Shown here in pieces: positions 7,961-17,153 of a DNA stretch of 64,000 bases. The stretch lies in contig NZ_JABBVZ010000010.1 of NCBI RefSeq assembly GCF_012933365.1, positions 1-64,000 on the forward strand, given 5' to 3'. The translations under genes and the position numbers were made by a program. The stretch is from Sulfobacillus harzensis. GTDB lineage: Bacteria > Bacillota > Sulfobacillia > Sulfobacillales > Sulfobacillaceae. Position 1 is the first letter of the stretch. The number at the start of each line of letters is the position of its first letter. The notes below the pieces were generated by a model, which was given only the letters and a program-made list of their open reading frames with translations, made no database searches and was not told the DNA's origin.

Positions 7961-10057
7961 ATGAATGACCGTCCACCGCTGATGTTAAAGCGGCGCAATT
8001 TTGTCGCCATGATAGGCTTCGGCTTGTTTGATCTGCTGATTGGAAGTCGGCTCGTGACCATTCAAACTTTAGACGCGCCTAAGCTGAAGAAGCTGGCGGA
8101 CAGCATTCATTTCCGATCGGTGCCGTTGGCGCCGTTTCGGGGCAATATCACCGATCGCCATGGACGGCTGTTGGCAGGATCACACCATGCCTTTTCCGCC
8201 TATGCCATTCCGGCGCAAACAAAGTCGCGTAAGACAGAGAGCATTCTGCTGGCCGACATCCTGGACATGGAACAAAGTCGGCTCTTGCGCCGACTGTCCC
8301 GCCATCAAGGCTTTGTTTGGCTGAAGCGGCGGCTGACGCCAAAGGAGCTGGCGACCTTGAAAAGTCAGTTGGCCGCTTTGCCGGGCATCCATTTGGTGAC
8401 GGAAACCGCCCGCTATTATCCTGAAGGCGAGTTGGCCGCTGGGGTGTTGGGATTTACGGGCATCGACAATCAGGGGCTGGCTGGCCTAGAGATGGTGTAC
8501 GACAAGTACCTTAAGGGAGAACGGGGCGCGCTTCAGGAAGAATTCACCGCCTATGGAGAAAACATGCCGTTTGCCCGTCAACGCATTGTCCCCTCTCGGC
8601 AAGGCGATACCCTGGAGCTCAGCATCGATGAGAATATCCAGTGGATGGCGGAGCGTGCCTGTGAACATGCCATGATTGCGACCGGCGGCCGGGCGGTGAT
8701 GATTACGGTGATGCATCCAAAGACCGGCGGAGTTCTAGCCATGGCGCAGCGGCCCACTTTTAACCCCAATCACTTTAAAGATTTTCCGGCGAAGAACTAC
8801 CGCGAGCTGGCCGTGACGGATGCCATCCCGCCCGGATCGATTTTTAAGCCGGTCACCTTGGCGTCGGCCTTGGAAGCCGGAACGACCAATCCGGGGGCCG
8901 GATTTTTTTGTCCCGGGTTCAAAGTGGTGTTGGGGCGGCGGGTCAATTGCTGGCGGCCATCGGGTCACGGCGCTGAGTCTCTGGCGGATATTGTCAAAAA
9001 CTCCTGCAACGTAGGTTTCATGGAGTTGGGTCTCGGGATGGGGGTGGATCGGTTTTACGAGTCCGTCGGCCACTTTGGCTTGATGCATCGGACGGGCATC
9101 GATCTTCCCGGAGAAGCTTTGGGCCTCTTCCCGCGCAAGGCACGTGTGACGGCTCTGGACCTGGCGATTATGGCATTCGGGCAGACCCTCACCGTAACCC
9201 CCATTGGACTGATTACGGCCATCAGCGCGATTGCCAACGGCGGCGAGTTATTAAAGCCGCACGTGGCACGGGCCATTAAGACGCCGGACGGCCAACTGGT
9301 CAGAAGTTTTGATGGCCAGCGGGTCCGCCGGGTGGTGTCGTCAGAGGTGGCCTCACTTGTTCAGCGCATGATGATTGGCGTGGTCGACAAAGGAAGTGGC
9401 AAGCTCGCCCAAGTTCCTGGCTACAAAGTGGCGGGGAAGACGGGGACAGCACAGAAGGTCATTAACGGGCGAACCGAAAAGGGGATCTATATTGCTTCAT
9501 TCATCGGCTTTGCTCCGGTGCCGAATCCCGCCGCTGTCATTCTCATTTCCGTTGACGAGCCGCAAGGCGCATTCTATGGTGGGCAAGTAGCCGCTCCGGT
9601 ATTTGGGCGCCTCATGCGGGATATTCTTCGCTACATGAAAATTCCGCCCACGGAGCCGATCAAAAAGCCGCGAGTCGGGGAGGCGGCGATGGTGCCCGAT
9701 TTAGTGGATTTGTCGCCGGAAGTTGCCTATCAGGATGCCGCGGTGTTTGGTTTTCCGGTACAATTCAAAGGACAGGGCAAAATTGTGGTGGACCAGTCGG
9801 TGACCTACGGAGGCTATCGGCCCGCCGGCACGCTGTTGACCTTGACGCTGGGCGATCATCCCCGCGATTATTTGCAGTGGGTTACGGTGCCCAATTTTCG
9901 GAGGTTGACGGTCGCTTCCGCCCACCAACTGGCCTTTGAGCTTGGACTTAACACGGCAGTCCGGCACAACGGAGGGCATGGGCAGGTGGTGCACCAATCC
10001 ATCAGCCCGGGGACACAGGTCAAATCCGGAACCACGGTTGTGCTTGATTTGGCCTAG
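7961..10057 (+). CDS. Class B penicillin-binding protein with PASTA domains (SpoVD/PBP2B-like)
   Basis: A second transpeptidase, 698 residues from the ATG at 7961, which has GTAGGGGGG upstream; an in-frame GTG at 7889 is possible but has no ribosome site. A membrane anchor lies near residues 14-32, then a dimerisation domain with FRGNITDRHG. The transpeptidase motifs are PPGSIFKP, SCN and KTGTAQK, all canonical. Two C-terminal PASTA domains follow, beginning near VPDLVDLSPE and VPNFRRLTVA. In Bacillus the same position holds spoVD, which makes spore cortex. A spore role is therefore plausible, but a vegetative division role cannot be excluded. Confidence 0.9.
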   Translation: MNDRPPLMLKRRNFVAMIGFGLFDLLIGSRLVTIQTLDAPKLKKLADSIHFRSVPLAPFRGNITDRHGRLLAGSHHAFSAYAIPAQTKSRKTESILLADILDMEQSRLLRRLSRHQGFVWLKRRLTPKELATLKSQLAALPGIHLVTETARYYPEGELAAGVLGFTGIDNQGLAGLEMVYDKYLKGERGALQEEFTAYGENMPFARQRIVPSRQGDTLELSIDENIQWMAERACEHAMIATGGRAVMITVMHPKTGGVLAMAQRPTFNPNHFKDFPAKNYRELAVTDAIPPGSIFKPVTLASALEAGTTNPGAGFFCPGFKVVLGRRVNCWRPSGHGAESLADIVKNSCNVGFMELGLGMGVDRFYESVGHFGLMHRTGIDLPGEALGLFPRKARVTALDLAIMAFGQTLTVTPIGLITAISAIANGGELLKPHVARAIKTPDGQLVRSFDGQRVRRVVSSEVASLVQRMMIGVVDKGSGKLAQVPGYKVAGKTGTAQKVINGRTEKGIYIASFIGFAPVPNPAAVILISVDEPQGAFYGGQVAAPVFGRLMRDILRYMKIPPTEPIKKPRVGEAAMVPDLVDLSPEVAYQDAAVFGFPVQFKGQGKIVVDQSVTYGGYRPAGTLLTLTLGDHPRDYLQWVTVPNFRRLTVASAHQLAFELGLNTAVRHNGGHGQVVHQSISPGTQVKSGTTVVLDLA

Positions 10058-10082
10058 GGGAGCCGTGAAAGTGGGGAATGTC

Positions 10083-11564
10083 ATGACGGTTGAACAACTG
10101 GTAAAACTCATGGGGCTGGGCCGCGTGTTTGGCAATGGCAACGCGGAAATTACCGGCATTCAACATGACTCGCGGCAGGTGACGGCCGGTGATCTCTTTT
10201 GTGCCATTCCGGGGTTTCGCACCGACGGCCACCTGTATTGTACGGAGGCATATGCCCGCGGGGCGGCCGGTTTCCTAGTGGAACGCGAGGATGCCATTCC
10301 ATCCGGCGCCAGCGGGATTGTGGTGGACAATGCGCGCTTAGCCCTGGCCGGTGCGGCTGATGTTTTTTACGGCCATCCCTCAGGCCGTTTGTGGATGGTC
10401 GGGGTGACGGGGACCAACGGCAAAACCACCACGACTCATTTGGTGCGGGCGGTGATGGAGGGTAGCGATGTCCCGTGCGGGTTGACGGGAACCCTGCACA
10501 CGCTGATTGGCGCCGAAAGTTTTAAGGTGGTGCGAACGACACCCGAGGCTCCGGATTTGCAGCGCATTTTACGCCATATGGCCGATCGGGGCATGAAAGC
10601 GGCTGTGATGGAAGTATCATCGCATGCGCTGGCGTTATCGCGGGTCGACCATGTGGACTATGATGTGGGCGTTTTTACCAATCTGACCCAGGATCATCTT
10701 GACTTCCACAAGGATTTTGAAAGCTATTTTCGGGCCAAGGCGCTCTTGTTTGAGCGTCTCGGGCAAGGGACAGAAAAGGGACCTCGGGCCGCCATTATCA
10801 ATGGCGACGATCCGTATGCACCGCGTTTGGTGGCGCTGACGCACGTTCCGGTGTTGACGTATGGGTTAAGCAACAAAAACGACCTCCGGGCGACGCAAGT
10901 CCGGGTGACCAGTCGGGGGGTGCAATTTCTCGCGCATTTCCCTTCCGGCGTGCAGCAGCCGGTGGAGTTTGGCATGCCCGGCGGCTTCAATGTGCTTAAT
11001 GCCTTGGCGGCCATGGGCGTCGGTTACGTATACGGATTGGCGCCGGAGCAGATGGCGGAGGCCTTGGCCCGCTATAAAGGCGTCCCCGGGCGCTTTGAGC
11101 GTATCGACGAAGGCCAGCCCTTCAGCGTCATCGTGGACTACGCTCATACGCCCGATGGGTTGGAAAACGCCTTGAACACCGCCCGGGAGTTTGCGATGGG
11201 CAAGATTGGGGTGGTCTTTGGGGCCGGTGGTGATCGGGATCGGGGCAAACGTCCCCTGATGGGAGAGGTTGCAGGCCGCTTGGCCGACTTTACGGTCTTG
11301 ACAGCAGACAATCCGCGCTCGGAGGATCCCATGGAGATCATCCATGAAATTGAGCCGGGCATCAAAAAAGTTCACGGGCAGTGGCAAGTGGAGTTGGATC
11401 GAGAGCGTGCCATTAAGCTGGCGATTTCTCAGGCACAGCCCGGGGACGTGATTCTCATTGTTGGCAAGGGACATGAAACCTACCAAATTTACCGCGATGG
11501 CACAATCCACTTTGATGACCGCGAGGTGGCCCGCCAGGTGCTAAGGGAGCTCAAGCGATCATGA
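10083..11564 (+). CDS. murE: UDP-MurNAc-tripeptide synthetase MurE (meso-DAP adding)
   Basis: Cytoplasmic ATP-dependent ligase adding the third stem amino acid to UDP-MurNAc-L-Ala-D-Glu, 493 residues. The P-loop is GVTGTNGKTTTTH, the central domain has the carbamylated-lysine region, and the substrate-selecting motif is DNPRSE. In this family DNPR indicates meso-diaminopimelate rather than lysine. The ATG at 10083 follows GTGGGG and gives the conserved N-terminus MTVEQLV; GTG codons at 10065 and 10071 are alternatives. Its end overlaps murF by 4 bases. Confidence 0.96.
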   Translation: MTVEQLVKLMGLGRVFGNGNAEITGIQHDSRQVTAGDLFCAIPGFRTDGHLYCTEAYARGAAGFLVEREDAIPSGASGIVVDNARLALAGAADVFYGHPSGRLWMVGVTGTNGKTTTTHLVRAVMEGSDVPCGLTGTLHTLIGAESFKVVRTTPEAPDLQRILRHMADRGMKAAVMEVSSHALALSRVDHVDYDVGVFTNLTQDHLDFHKDFESYFRAKALLFERLGQGTEKGPRAAIINGDDPYAPRLVALTHVPVLTYGLSNKNDLRATQVRVTSRGVQFLAHFPSGVQQPVEFGMPGGFNVLNALAAMGVGYVYGLAPEQMAEALARYKGVPGRFERIDEGQPFSVIVDYAHTPDGLENALNTAREFAMGKIGVVFGAGGDRDRGKRPLMGEVAGRLADFTVLTADNPRSEDPMEIIHEIEPGIKKVHGQWQVELDRERAIKLAISQAQPGDVILIVGKGHETYQIYRDGTIHFDDREVARQVLRELKRS

Positions 11565-12922
11565 TTTCACTGAGGTTGGAGGATGTACGGCGCTGGACGG
11601 GCGGAGAAGTCACAAATCTGGACGTCGGCGGGGTGGTGAACAAGCTTTCCATTGACAGTCGGGAAGCAGCTCCTGGCGTCCTATTCATTGCCTTGCCGGG
11701 CTCCAATACCGACGGTCATGCGTTTGTCCAAGATGTGTGGCGTGCGGGTGGGGTGGCCATGGTGCGGCGCGACTTCCCCGACACGGATGGTCCCACGGTG
11801 CGGGTTGACTCGCCGCTGGAGGCGATGGGACAACTATTGCGGGGTTATCTGGCGTCGCGTCAGGTGACGGTTGTTGGGGTTACGGGCAGTGTCGGCAAAA
11901 CCAGCGTCAAGGAGCTGACGGCGGCCGTCTTGCGTCAAAAATTTTCTACGTCCTTCTCTTTGGGCAACTACAATACCGCCATCGGGCTGCCGTTGTCCTT
12001 TTTTGCTGGGCCTGCCAACACCACCCATTTTGTGGCCGAAATGGGGATGAGCGCGCCGGGGGAAATTCGCCGGCTGACAGAAATCGCCCCGCCCGATGTG
12101 GCAGTCATTTCCACGATTGGACCGAGCCACTTGGAGAAGCTGGGGTCCATGGAGGCCATTCAGGCAGCCAAAGGGGAGATATTGGAGGGACTGAAGCCGG
12201 AGGGACTCGCGGTCTTGAACCATGACAACCATTGGGTGCGGGAATTGGGTGAAAGAACGCCGCGCCGGGTGCAATGGTTCGGCACGAGTTCGGGTTTAGC
12301 TGGCCGTGTGCTGTCCTCCGAGGTCCAAGCCGACCACACCTTAATGGTCTTAGAAATTCTGGGTCAAAAGGCGACCATTCGGCTTCCCTGGCTCGGCGCC
12401 CACCAAGCGCACAACGTGGCCGCCGCATTGTTAATCGGCCGCCATCTGGGGCTTGCGTTGGACGAGGCCGTGGCTGGGGTCGAGGCTGTGGACGCCAACC
12501 GGTCCCGCATTCGAGTGGTTTCGACCGGCTGCTGGACACTCTTAGCGGATGTGTATAATGCGAGCCCACTGTCGACTCAAGCCGCCCTCGATGTGCTGAA
12601 GAGCCGCCCGGGCCGTCATGTGGCGGTCATTGGCGACATGCTGGAGCTGGGGTCGGAAGAGATTCGGGGCCATCGGCAGGTGGGTGTCTATGCTCTGGGG
12701 CGTGCGGATGTGCTGCTGGGAGTCGGTGCTCGGGCCAGGCACGTGGTTGAGGCGGCCCAGTCCACTGGGGTGCAGGCCGAATGGGTAGCCACCCGCGATG
12801 AAGCGCTTGACTGGCTTCTTCAGCGCCTCCAGGATGGCGACGTAGTGCTGCTGAAGGCGTCGCGGGGAATGCAGTTTGAGTGGCTAGCCCACAAACTGGA
12901 AGAACGGGGGCGACGTTCGTGA
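11561..12922 (+). CDS. murF: UDP-MurNAc-pentapeptide synthetase MurF
   Basis: Ligase joining D-Ala-D-Ala to UDP-MurNAc-tripeptide, 453 residues. N-terminal domain with SIDSREAAPGVLFIALPG, ATP-binding loop GVTGSVGKTSVKE, and the MurF pattern FSTSFSLGNYNTAIGLPLS. The C-terminal domain has DVYNASPLS, where most MurF proteins read DCYNANP. ATG overlaps the murE stop and its own stop overlaps the GTG of mraY, indicating translational coupling. Confidence 0.95.
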   Translation: MISLRLEDVRRWTGGEVTNLDVGGVVNKLSIDSREAAPGVLFIALPGSNTDGHAFVQDVWRAGGVAMVRRDFPDTDGPTVRVDSPLEAMGQLLRGYLASRQVTVVGVTGSVGKTSVKELTAAVLRQKFSTSFSLGNYNTAIGLPLSFFAGPANTTHFVAEMGMSAPGEIRRLTEIAPPDVAVISTIGPSHLEKLGSMEAIQAAKGEILEGLKPEGLAVLNHDNHWVRELGERTPRRVQWFGTSSGLAGRVLSSEVQADHTLMVLEILGQKATIRLPWLGAHQAHNVAAALLIGRHLGLALDEAVAGVEAVDANRSRIRVVSTGCWTLLADVYNASPLSTQAALDVLKSRPGRHVAVIGDMLELGSEEIRGHRQVGVYALGRADVLLGVGARARHVVEAAQSTGVQAEWVATRDEALDWLLQRLQDGDVVLLKASRGMQFEWLAHKLEERGRRS

Positions 12923-13857
12923 CCCTCGCTTTGGCCGGCGTAATTGGGCTTGTTGTCTCTTTGCTGATGGGGCCGTTGGTGATTCCCGTGCTAAGACGGC
13001 TAAAATTCGGGCAACAAATTCGCGAAGTGGGTCCTGAAGCTCATTTGAAGAAACAGGGTACCCCGACCATGGGAGGCGTCATTTTTCTGGCGTCGGTACC
13101 CATCACGGTTGCGATTTTGGATCCAACCAGCGCACGAGCTTGGGCGCTCTCTTTGCTCACCTTAGGCTTTGGACTCATCGGCTTTGCCGACGATTTTCTG
13201 AAGGTCGCACTCAAGCGGCCGTTGGGGCTGAAAGCCCGGGAGAAGTTGCTGTTGCAAGTGGTGTTGGCAGTGGCTTTCACCTGGTATGTATACCGGTACC
13301 TGCCGCCAACGGGATATGTGCTGCCCTTCCACCTGGGCCATTTAGTCTTGGGGTGGTGGTATGGCCCGATTAGTGTGCTAGCTATTTTAGGAGCGGCCAA
13401 CGCGGTGAATTTGACCGATGGATTGGACGGATTGGCCGCGGGGTCATCGGTCGCGGCGTTCGCCTTTTTCGCACTGTGGGCGTTGCGGGCTAAGGACGAT
13501 CCGGTTGCCGTGTTTGCGCTGGCTCTGGTGGGCGGACTGGTCGGGTTCTTGCGGGTGAATCTTCATCCGGCGCGCGTCTTTATGGGTGATACGGGCTCCT
13601 TGGCCTTGGGGGCGGGCTTGGCGGGCGCGGCGATTGTGACCGGGTCCCCCTTTTTGCTGCCCATCGTCGGCATCCTCTTCGTCGTCGAGACCCTGTCGGT
13701 CATCATCCAGGTGATAAGTTTCCGGCTGACGGGTCGGCGGGTGTTTCGCATGAGTCCGCTCCATCACCATTTTGAGTTAGGCGGCTGGTCGGAAGAGCGC
13801 GTGGTAACGGTTTTTTGGATTGTCTCGGCCTTGGGTGCGGTGTTGGCATGGTGGTAA
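12919..13857 (+). CDS. mraY: Phospho-MurNAc-pentapeptide transferase MraY
   Basis: Integral membrane enzyme that transfers phospho-MurNAc-pentapeptide to undecaprenyl phosphate, making lipid I. It is 312 residues with about ten hydrophobic segments. The signatures are KKQGTPTMGG, GFADDFLK (catalytic Asp pair), NAVNLTDGLDGLA, FMGDTGSLALG and the C-terminal SPLHHHFELGGWSE. The start is the GTG at 12919 inside the murF stop (GTGA), giving the normal N-terminus; a longer in-frame start inside murF is unlikely. murD would normally follow, but here ftsW comes next. Confidence 0.95.
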   Translation: MTLALAGVIGLVVSLLMGPLVIPVLRRLKFGQQIREVGPEAHLKKQGTPTMGGVIFLASVPITVAILDPTSARAWALSLLTLGFGLIGFADDFLKVALKRPLGLKAREKLLLQVVLAVAFTWYVYRYLPPTGYVLPFHLGHLVLGWWYGPISVLAILGAANAVNLTDGLDGLAAGSSVAAFAFFALWALRAKDDPVAVFALALVGGLVGFLRVNLHPARVFMGDTGSLALGAGLAGAAIVTGSPFLLPIVGILFVVETLSVIIQVISFRLTGRRVFRMSPLHHHFELGGWSEERVVTVFWIVSALGAVLAWW

Positions 13858-13883
13858 ATCAGTCAGAGACGAGGAGGCAGCCG

Positions 13884-14981
13884 ATGGAAAAGCAAACCGG
13901 GCATTTTGATTATTTGTTGCTGTTTTCCGTGCTGGGGCTGTTAGCCATCGGCACCGTAGTGGTGTTCTCGGCCAGCGCCTCCATCGCCTATCACACCGTG
14001 GGGAACCCATACTACTACTTGGAACGCCAAATCATGTGGGCTATTTTGGGATTAATCGTGATGGCCATTGCCTCCCGTTATGATTATTGGCGTTACCAAA
14101 AATGGGCTTTGCCGTTATTTATCATAGCCGTGGTATTATTGGGGCTGGTACTTGTCCCGCACGTGGGCATTTCCATTAATGGATCGCGTCGCTGGCTGGG
14201 AGCAGGGCCGCTGCAATTGCAACCTTCGGAACTGGCCAAAATCGGTATGATCTTTCTCTTTGCGCGGCTTTTTAGCTTGCATCAAGATCAATTATCCGAT
14301 TTTTGGCGGGGCATCGTCCCGCATCTGGCGATTGCGGTCGTGGTGTTCGCATTGGTGATTTTGGAACCGGACCTGGGAACGACCTTGGCGATTGCGGGAA
14401 CATTTTTCGTCATGCTGTTCGTAGCCGGCGCCAGAAAACGTCACATGGGCTTTTTGCTTGGATCGGGGCTTCCGGTGTTGGGGGCGGTCATTGCATTTGA
14501 GCCCTATCGGCTGCAGCGGATTGTGGCGTTTACCGACCCTTGGAAGCATCCCTTGGGTGAAGGGTTTCACACCATCCAGGCGCTGTTGGCACTGGGTTCG
14601 GGCGGCGTGTTGGGGCTAGGTTTAGGATATACTCGACAAGCCCTGGGATTTCTCCCCGAGTCGTTTACGGACTTTATCTTTGCCGTCTTGGGAGAAGAAC
14701 TGGGGCTGGTTGGAACGCTCACGGTGGTTATTTTGTTTATGCTGGTGGCGTGGCGCGGTTACCGCATCGCGATGCGGGCGCCGGATGCGTTTGCCAGTCT
14801 GTTGGCGACAGGCTTCACCACCATGATCGCCATTCAGGCGGCCATCAACATGGGAGTGGTGACGGCCACTTTGCCGGTGACCGGGATCACCTTGCCTTTT
14901 ATCAGTTACGGGGGATCGTCCTTGGTCCTCAGTTTGGCGGGGGTCGGAGTGCTGTTGAACATTTCAAGGCACACCTCCTAG
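13884..14981 (+). CDS. ftsW: SEDS-family peptidoglycan glycosyltransferase FtsW
   Basis: Polytopic membrane enzyme polymerising lipid II at the septum with its cognate class B PBP, 365 residues and about ten helices. SEDS features seen: VFSASASIAY near the N-terminus, SRRWLGAGPLQLQPSELAK, LEPDLGTTL, FTDFIFAVLGEELG and FISYGGSS near the end. The start at 13884 follows GAGGAGG at good spacing; an upstream in-frame ATG lies inside mraY. Position between mraY and murG favours FtsW over RodA or SpoVE, although SpoVE is a near homologue in spore formers. Confidence 0.93.
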   Translation: MEKQTGHFDYLLLFSVLGLLAIGTVVVFSASASIAYHTVGNPYYYLERQIMWAILGLIVMAIASRYDYWRYQKWALPLFIIAVVLLGLVLVPHVGISINGSRRWLGAGPLQLQPSELAKIGMIFLFARLFSLHQDQLSDFWRGIVPHLAIAVVVFALVILEPDLGTTLAIAGTFFVMLFVAGARKRHMGFLLGSGLPVLGAVIAFEPYRLQRIVAFTDPWKHPLGEGFHTIQALLALGSGGVLGLGLGYTRQALGFLPESFTDFIFAVLGEELGLVGTLTVVILFMLVAWRGYRIAMRAPDAFASLLATGFTTMIAIQAAINMGVVTATLPVTGITLPFISYGGSSLVLSLAGVGVLLNISRHTS

Positions 14982-15051
14982 CGTGGAGCATATGGTAGGG
15001 ATTGCGCCTCTCAAATGCGCGGGGCGACAACAGAACGTTTAAGGGTGTCAG

Positions 15052-16176
15052 ATGATGCGCGCAGTGCTCAGCGGGGGCGGCAGCGGGGGACACATTTACC
15101 CGGCGCTGGCGATATCCCGAGGATTGCTTCAAGTGGAGCCCGAAGCGGAGCTCTTATATCTAGGGACCAACCACGGACTGGAACGCGATTTGGTTCCACG
15201 CGAGAACATTCCGTTTCGCGCGATTCACGCCCAGGGACTCATGGGCCGCGGTTTAGGCGGAAAAGTTCGGGGTGTGGTGGCCTTGGTTCGCGGCGTCCAT
15301 GACGCGTGGAGGATATTAAAGCGCTTTAAGCCCGATGTGGTGATTGGCACAGGCGGTTATGCTTCGGGGCCGGTCGGACTGGCAGCAAACCTTTTGCACG
15401 TGCCCTTGATTATTCAGGAGCAAAATGCCTTCCCAGGCTTAACCAATCGCAATTTGGCCAAGCGGGCGGCGGCGGTGTTCGTGCCGTTTGAAGAAGCGCG
15501 TCAATATTTTCCACCCTCGGCGCGGGTCATCATTGCTGGCAATCCGGTCTCTGTTGCGGGCGAGCGGCTGTCCAAGAAAGACGGGCGCAAGCGTCTGGGT
15601 CTAAAACCCGAGGTCCGTCTTCTGATGGCAACCGGCGGGAGTCAAGGCGCGCGGGCCATCAACGAGCTGATGCTAGACTTGCTCGGTGACGTTCACGCTG
15701 CCTCGGATCTGGGTATGATTTGGGCGACCGGCAAACGATACTACCGACAAGTGAAGGCGGCCATTCAAGAGCGGTTCCCGGACGGTCTGGACGAAAGTCG
15801 CGTGCAGGTTTTCGAATACTTTTACCAGATTCAAACCGTGTATCAGGCGGCGGATCTGTTTGTGGGCCGGGCCGGCATGGGAACCATCACCGATTGTGAA
15901 GCCTTCGGGGTGCCGGCCGTACTCATCCCCTCACCCAACGTGAGCGAGGATCATCAAACGAAAAACGCCCAGGTGATCGAGACGCGGGGCGCGGGGATGT
16001 TGATTCGCGAGACCGACTTGGCGCGCGACGGCGCTCGAGTGCTGGAACTCTTGCGAGATACGGAGCGCACCGGCCGGATGGCCGAGAATATGCGCGCCCT
16101 ATTTGATGCTGACGCGGTGGATCGGATTGTCCGTACCGTGGTGGAAGCGTCCCGGGCGTCCAAGGGGAGATTATGA
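15052..16176 (+). CDS. murG: Lipid II synthase MurG (GlcNAc transferase)
   Basis: Membrane-associated glycosyltransferase adding GlcNAc to lipid I, 374 residues. Typical motifs: GGGSGGHIYPALAI at the N-terminus, TGGYASGPV, QEQNAFPGLTNR, GGSQGARAIN, and the C-domain donor-binding segment GRAGMGTITDCEAFG followed by IPSPNVSEDHQTKNA. GRAGMGT replaces the common SRAGAGT. It lies 70 bases after ftsW and overlaps murB by 4 bases. Confidence 0.95.
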   Translation: MMRAVLSGGGSGGHIYPALAISRGLLQVEPEAELLYLGTNHGLERDLVPRENIPFRAIHAQGLMGRGLGGKVRGVVALVRGVHDAWRILKRFKPDVVIGTGGYASGPVGLAANLLHVPLIIQEQNAFPGLTNRNLAKRAAAVFVPFEEARQYFPPSARVIIAGNPVSVAGERLSKKDGRKRLGLKPEVRLLMATGGSQGARAINELMLDLLGDVHAASDLGMIWATGKRYYRQVKAAIQERFPDGLDESRVQVFEYFYQIQTVYQAADLFVGRAGMGTITDCEAFGVPAVLIPSPNVSEDHQTKNAQVIETRGAGMLIRETDLARDGARVLELLRDTERTGRMAENMRALFDADAVDRIVRTVVEASRASKGRL

Positions 16177-17153
16177 TGGACGTGGCACGCGTTGCCGAGG
16201 CTTTACGTAGCATGGGGGTAGGAACGGTCCGGGAACAGGAACCGCTCAGCCGCCATACGTCGTTTCGCATCGGCGGACCGGCCAGCGTCTTTGTGGATCC
16301 GGACCATCTGGACGGCGTGGTCAAGGTCCTCGATTGGGTCCGCGACCAAGGCTTGCCCTACTTCATCATAGGGCAAGGCACCAACATTTTGGTGTCGGAC
16401 CGCGGTGTCGAAGCGGTGGTTATTTCGACCGTCCGAGGACTTCGAGACTTTCGGGTGGAGCCGCCGGTGATTACGGCCGGCTCGGGAGTGCTGTTGACCA
16501 AACTCTGTCGATTGGCAGAGAAGGCTGGTCTGACAGGGTTGGAGTTCGCCATCAGCATCCCTGGAACCTTGGGTGGCGCTTTGGTGATGAACGCCGGCGC
16601 TCATGGTGGTGAAATGGTGGAAGTGGTGGAGAGCGTGTTGGTTTGGGATGCCGTCAAGGGCGTGCACCGCATTGACGCCGCCGAGGCTCAGTTCCAATAT
16701 CGCCAGAGCCGCTTCATGAAGAATCCTTGGATTGCCTTGGAGGCCGTCTTGCGGCTCAAACCGGGAGACCCCGCGGAAACTCGGGAGAAAATGCGGCACA
16801 ACATGGAGTATCGGAAAAAGAGCCAACCGGTGGGGGAACCCAATGCGGGCAGCATTTTCAAAAATCCGCTGCCGCATTACGCAGGTCGGCTGATTGAACA
16901 GATTGGCGCCAAGGGGTGGCGCGAAGGCGACGCAATGGTTTCCGATTTGCACGCCAACTTTATTGTCAATGCCGGTTCCGCGACCGCGCGCGATGTGCTG
17001 GAGCTCATGCGGCGCATCCGTCGGACCGTCTATCGGGAGACAGGAATCGTTTTGAAGCCAGAGGTTCGTTGGATTGGACCGGGAGAGGGAGGAGCCGAGG
17101 CAACATGGGAGAATTTGTGGTACGCGGAGGGCGGCGGCTTGACGGAACCGTGA
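16173..17153 (+). CDS. murB: UDP-N-acetylenolpyruvoylglucosamine reductase MurB
   Basis: FAD enzyme reducing enolpyruvyl-UDP-GlcNAc to UDP-MurNAc with NADPH, 326 residues. FAD-binding motifs are SFRIGGPASV, GQGTNILVSD and SIPGTLGGALVMNAGAHGG; the later NAGSIFKNP carries the Ser near the substrate, and FIVNAG lies near the end. This is a type II MurB (short form, Firmicute type). It overlaps murG by 4 bases, and its 3' end overlaps murA by 49 bases in another frame, a long overlap even for this compact operon. Confidence 0.95.
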   Translation: MMDVARVAEALRSMGVGTVREQEPLSRHTSFRIGGPASVFVDPDHLDGVVKVLDWVRDQGLPYFIIGQGTNILVSDRGVEAVVISTVRGLRDFRVEPPVITAGSGVLLTKLCRLAEKAGLTGLEFAISIPGTLGGALVMNAGAHGGEMVEVVESVLVWDAVKGVHRIDAAEAQFQYRQSRFMKNPWIALEAVLRLKPGDPAETREKMRHNMEYRKKSQPVGEPNAGSIFKNPLPHYAGRLIEQIGAKGWREGDAMVSDLHANFIVNAGSATARDVLELMRRIRRTVYRETGIVLKPEVRWIGPGEGGAEATWENLWYAEGGGLTEP